This document shows, piece by piece, positions 17,361-26,689 of a stretch of 64,000 nt of DNA. The position numbers and the translations under genes were made by a program. Source of the stretch: Algoriphagus ratkowskyi (GTDB lineage Bacteria > Bacteroidota > Bacteroidia > Cytophagales > Cyclobacteriaceae); contig NZ_MSSV01000006.1 in assembly GCF_002150505.1 (NCBI RefSeq), positions 62,001 through 126,000 on the forward strand. Reading direction: 5' to 3'. The first letter of the stretch is position 1, and every line of letters starts with the position of its first letter. The notes below the pieces were generated by a model. That model searched no databases and was not told the origin of the DNA. It saw nothing but the letters and a program-made list of their open reading frames with translations.

Positions 17361-18299
17361 ATGAACAAATCACATTTACTTCCACTTTACCTGCTAATTC
17401 TTCTCTGCCTTGGAATGGCAGGATATGCCATCTGGAAGACACCTTCAGAAATAGTTTTAGAGCCTAGTGTGGCAAATGTGCATATGCTACAAGATATGCC
17501 TTTGGCATCAAGAGATACTATTAAGCTTTTTGATCTTCCCAGAGTGCTAACATTTGCGGGAGAAAAAGTGCCGTTGGAGATAGAAGATGTTAAGGAGAGA
17601 TTGGAGCGAGAAGTTTACGTGAATGCTTACTGGCAATCTAATATGATTTTGTTGATGAAGCGTTCTAGCAAATTCCTTCCTGAAATCGAGCAAATATTAA
17701 AAGATAGTGGCATTCCAGACGACTTCAAATACCTAGCTATGGCCGAATCCGCACTTATGAATGTTGCTTCTCCTGCTGGCGCAAAGGGGTTTTGGCAGAT
17801 TATGGAGGATACAGGAAAGGAATATGGTCTTGAAATATCCAGAGATGTGGACGAGCGGTATAACCTAGAAGAGGCGACGCTTGCAGCTTCTAAATACCTT
17901 AAAAAGGCACATGCAAAATTCGGAGATTGGACTGCTGTGGCTGCTAGCTATAATATGGGACAGGCTGGATTTTCGCGTAGACAAGATGACCAATTTGCAA
18001 AAAACTATTACGACTTATACCTCAATGATGAAACAAGTAGGTATTTATTCAGAATTTTGGCGTTTAAGGTAATTTTCGAAAATCCTGGTGAGTTCGGATT
18101 TCATATGCGCAAGTCAGACTTTTATACCAACCCTTCTATGAAAAAGATAACTGTAAACTCTGATATTAAGAATCTTGCTAGTTGGGCACATGCTCAAGGA
18201 AGTACCTACAAAGATTTGAAGCTTTATAACCCATGGCTTCGGGACAAAGATTTGAATATTAAGCGCGGAAAAAGTTATAATATACTTTTGCCAGAGTGA
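17361..18299 (+). CDS. Membrane-anchored lytic transglycosylase (GH23) with LysM-like C-terminus
   Basis: 312 residues. One N-terminal membrane anchor or uncleaved signal (LLPLYLLILLCLGMAGYAIW). The SLT domain shows the catalytic Glu in MAESALMNVASPAGAKGFWQ, the GFWQIMEDTGKEYGLEI strand, and AAASYNMGQAGFSRR. The last ~50 residues (NLASWAHAQGSTYKDLKLYNPWL...YNILLP) look like one LysM or LysM-like repeat for glycan binding. It would cleave peptidoglycan with formation of 1,6-anhydroMurNAc, as MltD-like enzymes do. Transcribed with or after the LOG gene. Confidence 0.92.
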   Translation: MNKSHLLPLYLLILLCLGMAGYAIWKTPSEIVLEPSVANVHMLQDMPLASRDTIKLFDLPRVLTFAGEKVPLEIEDVKERLEREVYVNAYWQSNMILLMKRSSKFLPEIEQILKDSGIPDDFKYLAMAESALMNVASPAGAKGFWQIMEDTGKEYGLEISRDVDERYNLEEATLAASKYLKKAHAKFGDWTAVAASYNMGQAGFSRRQDDQFAKNYYDLYLNDETSRYLFRILAFKVIFENPGEFGFHMRKSDFYTNPSMKKITVNSDIKNLASWAHAQGSTYKDLKLYNPWLRDKDLNIKRGKSYNILLPE

Positions 18300-18491
18300 A
18301 TCAAAAAATGAAAGGCTTCTCTTATTGGTTAATAGGAGATATTAGTTACAGAATCCTGCTTGCGTAATTTTACGCTAGTAGAAGAAATAGAATTAGATAA
18401 GTTTAGAAATTACAGAGTACATCCTTGAACCAATCCTGATTACTTGAGTTATTGAGGTTGAAGTTTACTATCGTGTGCAGATGAAAATCTG

Positions 18492-18499
18492 TACCTTTG
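18492..18499 (+). promoter_or_regulatory. -7 element of uvrA (TACCTTTG)
   Basis: TAnnTTTG match 25 bases before the ATG at 18525. No obvious SOS box was recognised between 18300 and 18524. Confidence 0.5.
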
Positions 18500-18524
18500 C
18501 CGTCTAAAATTGCCATCCTACAAT

Positions 18525-21356
18525 ATGAGTCAAGTCACTCCTGCAAAGGAAGAGTACATCGAGATTTTTGGTGCCAGAGAGCACAATCTGCAAAACCTAG
18601 ATCTAAAGATTCCAAGAAATAAACTAGTGGTAATCACTGGTCTTAGCGGAAGTGGTAAAAGTTCATTGGCATTTGATACCATCTATGCTGAAGGACAGCG
18701 GAGGTATATGGAGTCTTTTTCAGCTTATGCCAGATCCTTCCTTGGCGGGATGGAGCGACCAGATGTAGATAAAATCAACGGTCTTTCACCTGTAATAGCC
18801 ATTGAGCAAAAGACCACCTCCAAAAATCCACGTTCCACTGTGGGTACGGTGACAGAGATTTATGATTTCATGCGTTTACTTTTCGCTAGAGCAGGCGAAG
18901 CGTATTCTTATTTGACTGGATCCAAGATGGTGAGGCAGACCGAGGATCAAATTATTGAATTGCTTTTCACAAATTTTTTAGATCAAAAACTCTATATCCT
19001 AGCACCAGTGGTCAAGGGACGAAAAGGCCATTATAGAGAACTCTTTGAGCAGGTTAGAAAAATGGGCTTTTCAAAAGTGCGAGTAGATGGTGTAGTTATG
19101 GAAGTGGAGCCAAAAATGCAAGTGGATCGATACAAAATCCACGATATTGAAATTGTCATTGACCGAATTATTGCGGAAGAATCAGATCGTTTTCGAATCA
19201 CACAATCCTTGAAATCCGGCTTACAGCATGGTAAAGGAGTAATTATGATTCGTGATGAAAAAGGAGAAATTCATCACTTTTCAAAATATTTGATGGATCC
19301 AGAGACAGGGCTTTCTTACGAAGAACCTGCCCCAAATACTTTTTCTTTTAATAGCCCATATGGAGCTTGTCCTACTTGCAATGGTTTGGGTATAACAGAG
19401 GAAATCACGCGTGAAAGCATAATTCCAGATTCCAAACTCAGTATCACTCGAGGTGGAATCGCACCGCTTGGTGAATATCGAGATATTTGGATCTTCAAGA
19501 AAATAGAAGCTATCCTGAAGCATTACAAATGCAGTATGAGTACGCCGATAGAGAAGTTGCCACCCGAAGTGGTGGATATACTTCTCAATGGAGATAAGGT
19601 GGAGGTGGCTGTAGATTCCGTGAAATATCCAGGTACAAAGTGGCACACGACATTCGAGGGGATTATTAACTTTTTGAAAAAATATCAAGAAGGCAGTTCA
19701 GATAAAATTCAAGATTGGGTGAGTGAATTCACCATTACGCAGACCTGTCCAGACTGTCATGGCTATAGACTTAAACAAGAAGCGCTTCACATCAAAATAG
19801 ACGATACCCACATCGGGCAGCTAGCCGTGATGGACATTCGTTCACTAGGGACTTGGTTTGAAGGATTGGAAACAAGACTTTCAGAGAAGCAAAACGTGAT
19901 CGCTTCTGAAGTTTTGAAAGAAATTCGTAAAAGAATCGGTTTCCTACTAGACATAGGTCTAGATTATTTGTCTCTTAATAGACCGCTTCGTACACTTTCA
20001 GGTGGCGAAGCTCAGCGAATTAGATTGGCTACGCAAATAGGAACCCAATTGGTAGGTGTACTTTATATATTGGATGAACCTAGTATCGGTCTACACCAAC
20101 GCGACAACGAAAAATTAATTCAAGCACTTCAAAGTTTGAGGGATCTGGGTAACTCAGTTCTGGTGGTGGAGCATGACAAAGACATGATGCTAGCCTCAGA
20201 TTACCTGTTAGACATGGGGCCAGGAGCGGGGAGGCATGGAGGACATATCGTAGCAGAAGGTACGCCAGCCGAAATTCTAAGAACAGATGGCCTTACGGCA
20301 AAATATTTAGCAGGAAAGATTGGCTTACCAGTTCCAAAAGAAAGGAGAGAAGGCAAAGACAGGTCACTTGTGATAAAAGGTGCATCAGGTAATAATCTTA
20401 AAAACATAAACCTCACTCTTCCACTTGGCACTTTAATCTGCATTACTGGAGTCTCAGGAAGTGGGAAAAGCACCCTGATTCACGAGACACTTTATCCTAT
20501 CCTGAATCAGCATATTTATCACTCCAAAAAGAACCCTATGCCCTACAAAAGTGTAGAAGGGTTAGAGCATTTAGATAAGGTAATTGAGGTGGATCAGTCG
20601 CCTATTGGCAGAACGCCAAGATCAAATCCAGCTACATACACTGGGGTTTTCTCTGATATTCGCACGCTTTTCACCGAATTGCCAGAGGCCAAAATAAGAG
20701 GATACAAGCCTGGAAGATTTTCCTTCAATGTAAAAGGAGGAAGATGTGAAGATTGCGAAGGCGCAGGGATGAAACTCATTGAGATGGATTTTCTCCCAGA
20801 TGTGCATGTACCTTGCGAAACTTGCAAAGGCAAGCGCTATAATAGAGAAACTTTGGAGATTCGCTACAAAGGAAAATCAATTTCGGATGTGCTAGACATG
20901 ACTGTAGAACAAGGGGTAGAATTTTTTGATAAACTTCCAAAAATCCTTAGAAAGATTAAAACATTGAATGATGTGGGACTAGGTTATATTACCCTTGGAC
21001 AGCATGCCACTACATTGTCAGGAGGCGAGGCTCAGCGTGTCAAATTAGCGACAGAACTTTCCAAAAAAGATACCGGAAAGACCTTTTATATACTTGATGA
21101 ACCTACAACTGGACTTCATTTCAAAGATATAGAGTTACTGATGCTTGTAGTAAATGGACTAGTAACTAAAGGCAATACTGTACTGATCATAGAACATAAT
21201 ATGGACGTGATAAAAATGGCAGATTATATTGTGGATTTAGGGCAAGAAGGAGGAAATAAAGGTGGGACAATTGTAGTGCAGGGTACTCCTGAGAAAGTAG
21301 CAGCTGCAGCGAGTAGCTACACAGGTAAATTCCTCAAAATGGAATTAAATAGCTAA
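18525..21356 (+). CDS. uvrA: Excinuclease ABC subunit A
   Basis: 943 residues from the ATG at 18525; a TTG at 18510 is in frame but the ATG is preferred because of the promoter spacing. Damage-recognition ATPase of nucleotide excision repair, acting as a dimer with UvrB. First Walker A GLSGSGKSSLAFDTIYAEG and second GVSGSGKSTLIHETLY; two ABC signatures LSGGEAQRIRLA and LSGGEAQRVKLA; zinc modules CPTCNGLG with CPDCHGYRL, and CEDCEGAG with CETCKGKRYN. All expected parts of a class I UvrA are present. Monocistronic as far as seen; 80 bases from the next gene. Confidence 0.98.
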   Translation: MSQVTPAKEEYIEIFGAREHNLQNLDLKIPRNKLVVITGLSGSGKSSLAFDTIYAEGQRRYMESFSAYARSFLGGMERPDVDKINGLSPVIAIEQKTTSKNPRSTVGTVTEIYDFMRLLFARAGEAYSYLTGSKMVRQTEDQIIELLFTNFLDQKLYILAPVVKGRKGHYRELFEQVRKMGFSKVRVDGVVMEVEPKMQVDRYKIHDIEIVIDRIIAEESDRFRITQSLKSGLQHGKGVIMIRDEKGEIHHFSKYLMDPETGLSYEEPAPNTFSFNSPYGACPTCNGLGITEEITRESIIPDSKLSITRGGIAPLGEYRDIWIFKKIEAILKHYKCSMSTPIEKLPPEVVDILLNGDKVEVAVDSVKYPGTKWHTTFEGIINFLKKYQEGSSDKIQDWVSEFTITQTCPDCHGYRLKQEALHIKIDDTHIGQLAVMDIRSLGTWFEGLETRLSEKQNVIASEVLKEIRKRIGFLLDIGLDYLSLNRPLRTLSGGEAQRIRLATQIGTQLVGVLYILDEPSIGLHQRDNEKLIQALQSLRDLGNSVLVVEHDKDMMLASDYLLDMGPGAGRHGGHIVAEGTPAEILRTDGLTAKYLAGKIGLPVPKERREGKDRSLVIKGASGNNLKNINLTLPLGTLICITGVSGSGKSTLIHETLYPILNQHIYHSKKNPMPYKSVEGLEHLDKVIEVDQSPIGRTPRSNPATYTGVFSDIRTLFTELPEAKIRGYKPGRFSFNVKGGRCEDCEGAGMKLIEMDFLPDVHVPCETCKGKRYNRETLEIRYKGKSISDVLDMTVEQGVEFFDKLPKILRKIKTLNDVGLGYITLGQHATTLSGGEAQRVKLATELSKKDTGKTFYILDEPTTGLHFKDIELLMLVVNGLVTKGNTVLIIEHNMDVIKMADYIVDLGQEGGNKGGTIVVQGTPEKVAAAASSYTGKFLKMELNS

Positions 21357-21421
21357 CAAGGGTTGTAATCAAGGGTATCCTCCTTTTATCAAATTAAGAA
21401 GCAGTAGCCAAATTGGATATT

Positions 21422-21429
21422 TATCTTTG
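21422..21429 (+). promoter_or_regulatory. -7 element of the LytS-type kinase gene (TATCTTTG)
   Basis: TAnnTTTG match ending 7 bases before the ATG at 21437. It rules out the in-frame TTG at 21413 as a start and implies a very short leader. Confidence 0.45.
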
Positions 21430-21436
21430 GGTGATT

Positions 21437-22489
21437 ATGAACAGAACAAAGCTGTATTGGTTGCTTCAAATAGTTGGATGGGGCGGTTTTGCCTTAGTGA
21501 GTATTTTTTTAGCGAATTTGTCTCAAGGAGTTTCGGCGGTTCAAATCTGGGCATTTATTGTACTTGCAGCGACCAACCTTATATCTACTCATTTTTTACG
21601 CTACATAATCAAAAATTACAATTGGTTTAAGTTAGGAATTAGTCAGCTCTTTTTCCAATCCTTCCTTTCTATTATTGCGCTTTCATTAGCCAATTTCGTT
21701 GCTCAAATCTTAATAAATATTGCTTTTGGTACGCTAAACCCGGTAGAAGATTTTAAGATTCTTGTGATATTGGCTAACATTTTTCAAGCGATTCTTTTGT
21801 ATGCGCTATGGTTTGTAATGTATTTTCTGGTGCATTTTTTGGATAATTATAATACCACCTTGAAGTATGAAGCAAAGATTAATGAGATTAGATTGAATCA
21901 CCTGAAAAGCCAACTCAATCCACATTTTATATTCAATGCGCTAAATAGCGTCAGAGCTCTGGTGGATGAAGATCCAATCAAAGCAAAAACTGCCATCACT
22001 AGAATCTCGAACATGTTACGCTTTTCTCTGATGATGGACAAAAAACAAACCATAGAATTTGGTGATGAACTAAATACCGTAAAAGATTACTTGGAACTTG
22101 AAACTATCAGGTTTGAAGAAAGGCTTAGGGTTGTTTATCAAATTGAAGATGAGTCATATAGCTACAAAATCCCGCCTATGATGCTCCAGACTATTGTAGA
22201 AAATGGAGTTAAACACGGGGTGTCAAATCTAGTGAAAGGTGGTACGATAGAAATCAAATGCAGAGAAGGATTGCACGATGATTTGTATATTCAGGTCAAA
22301 AATAGTGGTCAACTTACGCATCAGCCTTCTTTGAATTCTAACGATGAGCAAGGACATGGGCTGAGTAATACAGTACAAAGGCTAAAGTTAATATATGGTG
22401 GTAAAGCAAGCTTCCGTATCTTCAACTCAGGGAATCAATTCGTAATCACAGAAATAAAAATCCCGAAACAAAAAGTTACATTCGAATAA
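21437..22489 (+). CDS. LytS-type sensor histidine kinase
   Basis: 350 residues from the ATG at 21437. Four membrane helices fill residues ~10-140 with no large external domain. Then comes the His_kinase domain: LKSQLNPHFIFNALNSVRAL, whose His is the phosphorylation site, and a HATPase lobe with IVENGVKHGVSN and GHGLSNTVQRLKLIYG. This is the kinase family that pairs with LytTR regulators, one of which follows after 14 bases. The signal is unknown; family members in Bacteroidota often lack a recognisable input domain. Confidence 0.93.
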   Translation: MNRTKLYWLLQIVGWGGFALVSIFLANLSQGVSAVQIWAFIVLAATNLISTHFLRYIIKNYNWFKLGISQLFFQSFLSIIALSLANFVAQILINIAFGTLNPVEDFKILVILANIFQAILLYALWFVMYFLVHFLDNYNTTLKYEAKINEIRLNHLKSQLNPHFIFNALNSVRALVDEDPIKAKTAITRISNMLRFSLMMDKKQTIEFGDELNTVKDYLELETIRFEERLRVVYQIEDESYSYKIPPMMLQTIVENGVKHGVSNLVKGGTIEIKCREGLHDDLYIQVKNSGQLTHQPSLNSNDEQGHGLSNTVQRLKLIYGGKASFRIFNSGNQFVITEIKIPKQKVTFE

Positions 22490-22503
22490 CAAACTCAACA
22501 AAA

Positions 22504-23238
22504 ATGCGAGCCATTGTAATTGATGATGAAAGATTAGCACGCAAAGAGCTAATCACCCTTTTAAATCAACTTGAAAGTGTAGAAGTAGTAGGTGAAGCGG
22601 TAAACGTGGATGATGCTAAAGAGAAAATTGAACAGCTCAACCCTGATGTCATTTTTCTAGACATCCAAATGCCTGAAAAAACAGGTTTTGAGCTTCTAGA
22701 AGAACTAGACAATGTTCCTCATGTGATTTTCACCACAGCTTACGATGAATATGCGCTGAAAGCTTTTCAGGTAAATGCTTTAGACTATCTTTTAAAACCA
22801 ATCGAGCCAAAGCGCCTAGAAGAAGCGATCACTAAGCTCCAAGGAAAAATTGATGGTTTTAACAAAAGCGAAGAAACACCTTCATCTCATAGTCAAAAGA
22901 AACTGACTCTCGAAGACCAAGTATTCGTCAAAGACGGTGATAGATGCTGGTTTGTGAAACTTTCAAATGTGCGTTTGTTTGAGTCTGATGGCAACTATAT
23001 TAAAGTCTATTTTGACAATTTCAAGCCAATGATTCATAAATCGTTAAATGCTTTAGACGAGCGCTTAGACGAAAAATCATTTTTTCGTGCAAGTAGAAAG
23101 CATATCATCAATCTTGGTTGGGTTGAAGGAATAGAACCATGGTTCAACGGTGGCTTAGTAGTCACACTTAAAGGTGGTGATAGAATTGAAGTAAGTAGAA
23201 GACAGGCAGCTAGATTTAAGGAAATGATGAGTCTTTAA
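22504..23238 (+). CDS. LytTR family response regulator
   Basis: 244 residues. Receiver domain residues 1-120 with acidic pocket IDDER, phospho-acceptor Asp53 (FLDIQMPEKTG), Thr in FTTAYDEYA and the switch Lys in YLLKPIEP. A linker rich in Ser and Glu leads to a LytTR DNA-binding domain (VFVKDGDRCWFVKLSNVRLFESDGNY... RASRKHIINL). Cognate of the kinase just upstream. Such pairs control envelope, exopolysaccharide or carbohydrate genes in various bacteria; targets here are unknown. Confidence 0.95.
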   Translation: MRAIVIDDERLARKELITLLNQLESVEVVGEAVNVDDAKEKIEQLNPDVIFLDIQMPEKTGFELLEELDNVPHVIFTTAYDEYALKAFQVNALDYLLKPIEPKRLEEAITKLQGKIDGFNKSEETPSSHSQKKLTLEDQVFVKDGDRCWFVKLSNVRLFESDGNYIKVYFDNFKPMIHKSLNALDERLDEKSFFRASRKHIINLGWVEGIEPWFNGGLVVTLKGGDRIEVSRRQAARFKEMMSL

Positions 23239-23360
23239 TGTTTCATGTCCATAAAAAAGCATTTGATTTCAAAGAAAAATTATGTAACTAGTAAGTAAAT
23301 AGACTAATCATTCAGAATTAATAGGTTCACATCCAAAAACGCAATATCTGCCAGCTACTT

Positions 23361-24116
23361 ATGAAAGAAGAGAGGATTTTAATCGTCGAAGATGATATCA
23401 GTATTGCAGAAAATATTCAGGAAATATTAGAACTATTAGGGTATGTAAATACTGACATAGCAAACTCTGCAAACCAATGCATTAAAATTATCAAGAAATA
23501 TCGTCCTGATTTAATATTCATGGATATTAAACTTAAAGGTGATAAGGATGGTATAGAACTTGGAGAAATCGTTAAGCAAATGGTAGACGCGCCGTTGGTT
23601 TACGTTACTTCATATTCAGATCCCACAATCATTGAACGTGCAAAAAGAATAAATCCTGCTGGATTTATAGTAAAGCCATTCAATACAAATGACATTCATG
23701 CTATAGTTGAGATCGTTCTTTACAATAAGAGAACGAAGCCAGTTGCTGAAACAGCCGCAGTAAGTATTAATGGAGATAGTCCTTTTTTAGTAAGTGATGC
23801 TGTTTTTATTAAAGCAGATAATGCTTTTGAGCGGGTTTCTTATGATGATATCTATTATATAGAAGCCAATGGAAATATGGTGACAATTTTCACCAAAAAG
23901 AGAGATTATAATATTAGAAAATCTATGAAGGAAATAGAAGAAATTCTCCCTTCTCAGTTATTTCTTCGAGTACAGAAATCTTTTATCGTTCACTTGGGAC
24001 AAATAGAAAGCTTCAATACTAAAGAAATCACCCTTCAGTCTGGAGCTGTTATACAGGTAGGAAGACAGTATTACAATAGCTTCTTAGCCAAACTAAGTAC
24101 GATTACAGAAAGTTAA
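23361..24116 (+). CDS. Second LytTR-type response regulator
   Basis: 251 residues. Receiver with DD pair at 11-12 (VEDDIS), Asp55 in FMDIKLKGDKDGIEL, a conserved VTSYSDP and VKPFNTNDI. The C-terminal LytTR domain covers VFIKADNAFERVSYDDIYYIEANGN to VGRQYYNSF. The receiver with MDIKLxGxxDGIE is typical of regulators fed by hybrid or PAS-type kinases, so it may not share the upstream kinase. It is 122 bases beyond the first regulator and seems separately expressed; two hairpins follow it. Confidence 0.93.
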   Translation: MKEERILIVEDDISIAENIQEILELLGYVNTDIANSANQCIKIIKKYRPDLIFMDIKLKGDKDGIELGEIVKQMVDAPLVYVTSYSDPTIIERAKRINPAGFIVKPFNTNDIHAIVEIVLYNKRTKPVAETAAVSINGDSPFLVSDAVFIKADNAFERVSYDDIYYIEANGNMVTIFTKKRDYNIRKSMKEIEEILPSQLFLRVQKSFIVHLGQIESFNTKEITLQSGAVIQVGRQYYNSFLAKLSTITES

Positions 24117-24121
24117 AAAAA

Positions 24122-24141
24122 AGGTGGGTGATTACCCACCT
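24122..24141 (+). terminator. Hairpin terminator after the second LytTR regulator
   Basis: AGGTGGGT and ACCCACCT form an 8-base stem with a GATT loop, followed by CTTTC. Only 5 bases beyond the stop codon at 24116. The T tract is poor on the plus strand; on the minus strand it is followed by a run of T. Confidence 0.6.
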
Positions 24142-24212
24142 CTTTCGATTAACAAATCAACCAAATCTACTCTTACGAGTAATCGTGATGGGAATTTCCC
24201 CCATTAATGTTA

Positions 24213-24434
24213 TCAAAGGACCGAATTTTCGGTCCTTATTTTTTTGAACATATAAGCATTTATGGCTTCTGAATCTGATGTCATATCCCTAGTGTAAGTT
24301 GAATCAGAAAATTCAATACGAGCAGTATGCTGTATAAGATTTGTCTCTACTTTGGCTTTCCAAACAATGGTAATTGCCATCATAAGGCCTAATGCAGCAC
24401 AAACGTTTTTTTGGGAAAATAGTGAAGTAATCAT
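24213..24434 (-). CDS. Doubtful small membrane-protein ORF
   Basis: 73 residues from an ATG at 24434, or up to 94 from a TTG at 24497. It has one or two hydrophobic stretches and a polar tail. Codon use looks fairly coding-like (many T or A third bases), but I recognise no family, and the last codons run into the hairpin at 24216-24245. The opposite strand also has an open frame here (24352-24597), which looks no better. This may be a real small gene, a decayed one, or noise. Confidence 0.25.
   Translation of the reverse strand: MITSLFSQKNVCAALGLMMAITIVWKAKVETNLIQHTARIEFSDSTYTRDMTSDSEAINAYMFKKIRTENSVL
24216..24245 (+). terminator. Second strong hairpin terminator
   Basis: AAGGACCGAA (24216-24225) pairs perfectly with TTCGGTCCTT (24228-24237), and a run of seven T follows after one A. 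It stands about 100 bases past the regulator gene, with no recognised gene between. Confidence 0.75.
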
Positions 24435-24642
24435 GGCAGTAATAGTTGGTTCAATTTCTATAATAACTATAAGCCAAAAAACGACCCAAAAATACAATTG
24501 GTTTAAAATCAGCGCTTTATGTAAGAACGGGCTTAATTGTCTGTTCGATTATGAACATCAAAAAGTCAGAGATGGACAATTGTTTGTAAAAGAGTAGGTT
24601 ACAACTTAGGGTGTTCTTTTTTATATGGAAAAACTGATAAGG
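24246..24642. other. Intergenic stretch without a confident gene
   Basis: Apart from the doubtful minus ORF up to 24434, I see no gene here. AATTGTC near 24535 and GACAATT near 24578 form a loose inverted repeat that may be chance. Confidence 0.4.
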
Positions 24643-25065
24643 CTATTGGTACCTCCTCTTCAAGTATCTCAAGTGAAACTCTTCTTCAAAACTTTCCCAG
24701 TCTAAGCTGTCTTGGTAAGACTCAAAATATGAATTAGGAATATTTATTCTGTACAATTTGTACTCTTCCTCTTGATTACTTAAAACTAAAACTGAGTCAG
24801 AACTATCAACTATTCGCCACTTTCCTAACTTCTCATTTTCAAAATTATATAAGTAAATTGTGTCAAAGTGATATTCATATTTTCGAGGAATCGGACCATA
24901 AGACGCATGATTTAAAACGAATTCAATCTCATTAATGTAAAGTTCAAAATAGCTGGAGTCTTCTTGTGTTGACCACCAATGCCCCAAAATGTCTTTGTTC
25001 GTTTTTTCCTGTTTACATCCTAAAGTAAAGGATAGGATTAACACCAAAACGCATATTGGTTTCAT
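24643..25065 (-). CDS. Hypothetical lipoprotein
   Basis: 140 residues. Signal with lipobox SFTLGC puts a lipidated Cys at residue 17. The mature part begins NKDILGHWWSTQED and runs through alternating strands (YFELYINEIEF, YHFDTIYLYN, GKWRIVDSSDSVLVLSN), a pattern like small lipocalin-type or DUF-type barrels, though no family is recognised. Acidic C-terminal tail with WESFEEEFHLRYLKRR. Single gene; the gap to the PhoH gene holds that gene's terminator. Confidence 0.75.
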   Translation of the reverse strand: MKPICVLVLILSFTLGCKQEKTNKDILGHWWSTQEDSSYFELYINEIEFVLNHASYGPIPRKYEYHFDTIYLYNFENEKLGKWRIVDSSDSVLVLSNQEEEYKLYRINIPNSYFESYQDSLDWESFEEEFHLRYLKRRYQ

Positions 25066-25121
25066 AGCTTTAGAAAAAAAACTCCATTAATCAATCAATA
25101 TTTCAAATAGGATGCAAAGAA

Positions 25122-25142
25122 GCCGCTTCTAATGGAAGCGGC
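25122..25142 (-). terminator. Terminator of the PhoH-family gene
   Basis: GCCGCTTC and GAAGCGGC form an 8-base GC-rich stem with a 5-base loop. On the minus strand it is followed by TTCTTTG. It lies 20 bases beyond the PhoH stop. Confidence 0.7.
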
Positions 25143-25162
25143 CTTTTAATTCTATGTTTCAT

Positions 25163-26509
25163 CTACAACAAGTCATTCGCCAAATTCGCCAGTTCAGAAC
25201 GCTCTCCTTTCTCCAGTTTGATATGTGCATACAGCGGATGATCTTTGACTCGATCTATAAGATAAGATAAGCCGTTGGATTGTGAATCCAAATATGGTGT
25301 ATCAATCTGGAACACATCGCCTGTGAAGATAATCTTAGTGTTTTCCCCAGCTCTGGAGATAATAGTCTTGATCTCGTGCGGAGTCAGATTTTGCGCTTCA
25401 TCCACGATAAAGAAGATATTAGACAGGGAACGACCTCGGATATATGCCAATGGTTGAATCACCAATTTCTCCTGATTCACTAACTCCGTTATCTTCTGAA
25501 ATTCCTTATCGGTTTCCTTATATTGATTTTGAATAAATTTCAAGTTGTCCCAAAGAGGCTCCATGTAGGGATTCAACTTAGACTTCACATCCCCTGGCAG
25601 AAACCCTATATCCTTGTTACTCAACGGAACAATAGGCCTAGCCAAAAATATCTGCTTATAATCTCGTCTTTGTTCCAAAGCTCCCGCTAAAGCCAGTAAA
25701 GTCTTACCTGTTCCTGCAACTCCTTGGATTGAAACTAAGCGGATATTGGGATTCAATATCGCATGCATGGCGAAGGTCTGCTCAGCATTTTTTGGCTTGA
25801 TATTGTACGCTAATTTCTTATCTACACGCTCAAGAATATCCTGATCTGAATTGTAATAGGCCAAAACAGAATTCTTATCGCTTTTTATGATGTAGTAAGC
25901 ATTTGATTGTCTTTTTTTATTACCTAATATAATTTTTGCATCTATACTTCCTCGATCATAAAGTATGTTGATGTGTGCTGGATCGATATTATCGAGGATA
26001 TATTTCCCAGTATTTTCCAGCTCATTGATATTCTTGATCTTACCTGTTTCATAGTCTTCCGCAAATAGATCAAGCGATTTAGCTTTCAGGCGTAGATTGA
26101 TATCCTTGCTTACCAAAATTACTTTTCTTCCCTTCTCGTTCTGCTTGAGATAAAGTGCGCAATTCAGAATTTTATGGTCATTTTTCTCCTCACCAAAAAT
26201 CTCATTGGCATTCATCGTATTTTCGGGATTCATCAGGACTCTAAAGTTCCCCTTTGACTTTCCGTTTAGGGGAGTCCAATTGTGAATCATGTGATCCTGC
26301 GAAAGTTTATCCAACAATCGGATGAATTCCCGGGCTTCAAAATTCTTGGTGTCATTGCCTTTCTTGAATTGATCAAGTTCCTCCAGCACCGTGATCGGTA
26401 TGACCACATCGTGCTCAGCAAAATTCATAATGGAGTTATGTGCATAGAGGATCACCGAAGTATCCAGCACAAATATTTTCCGGTCGTTATCGGATTTGGC
26501 TCTAGGCAT
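25163..26509 (-). CDS. PIN-domain PhoH-family ATPase
   Basis: 448 residues. An N-terminal PIN nuclease domain (IFVLDTSVILYAHN with the first acidic residue, then VIPITVLEELDQFKKG and the late LVSKDINLRLKA) is fused to a PhoH helicase-like ATPase: Walker A GVAGTGKTLLALA, Walker B FFIVDEAQNLT and IIFTGDVFQID. This is the PhoH2/YlaK architecture, proposed to be an RNA helicase-RNase that unwinds and cuts RNA. Single transcription unit: terminators lie on both sides. Precise substrate unknown. Confidence 0.95.
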   Translation of the reverse strand: MPRAKSDNDRKIFVLDTSVILYAHNSIMNFAEHDVVIPITVLEELDQFKKGNDTKNFEAREFIRLLDKLSQDHMIHNWTPLNGKSKGNFRVLMNPENTMNANEIFGEEKNDHKILNCALYLKQNEKGRKVILVSKDINLRLKAKSLDLFAEDYETGKIKNINELENTGKYILDNIDPAHINILYDRGSIDAKIILGNKKRQSNAYYIIKSDKNSVLAYYNSDQDILERVDKKLAYNIKPKNAEQTFAMHAILNPNIRLVSIQGVAGTGKTLLALAGALEQRRDYKQIFLARPIVPLSNKDIGFLPGDVKSKLNPYMEPLWDNLKFIQNQYKETDKEFQKITELVNQEKLVIQPLAYIRGRSLSNIFFIVDEAQNLTPHEIKTIISRAGENTKIIFTGDVFQIDTPYLDSQSNGLSYLIDRVKDHPLYAHIKLEKGERSELANLANDLL

Positions 26510-26640
26510 GCGCAGGTAGTATTGTGGTACGTGGTGATTTAATTTAGAAAAATAATCGGGCTATTGGCAACGATTCAAGAAGAATTTGTAGTTAAATAAA
26601 TGTTAACATTCTTTATACGGTTGACTGTCAATTCAATAAA

Positions 26641-26671
26641 AAAAGGGCAGAATTTGTCATTCTGCCCTTTT
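26641..26671 (-). terminator. Bidirectional terminator after the SNF2 helicase gene
   Basis: A perfect 13-base stem (AAAAGGGCAGAAT with ATTCTGCCCTTTT) and a 5-base loop, with A/T runs on both sides. It separates the SNF2 gene from the PhoH gene. Confidence 0.9.
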
Positions 26672-26689
26672 TCATAAAATAGCTCTTTT

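Noticed and set aside
24352-24597. Plus-strand ORF opposite the doubtful minus ORF
   Set aside because: No start in good context, no recognisable domain; it looks like the antisense of the other frame.
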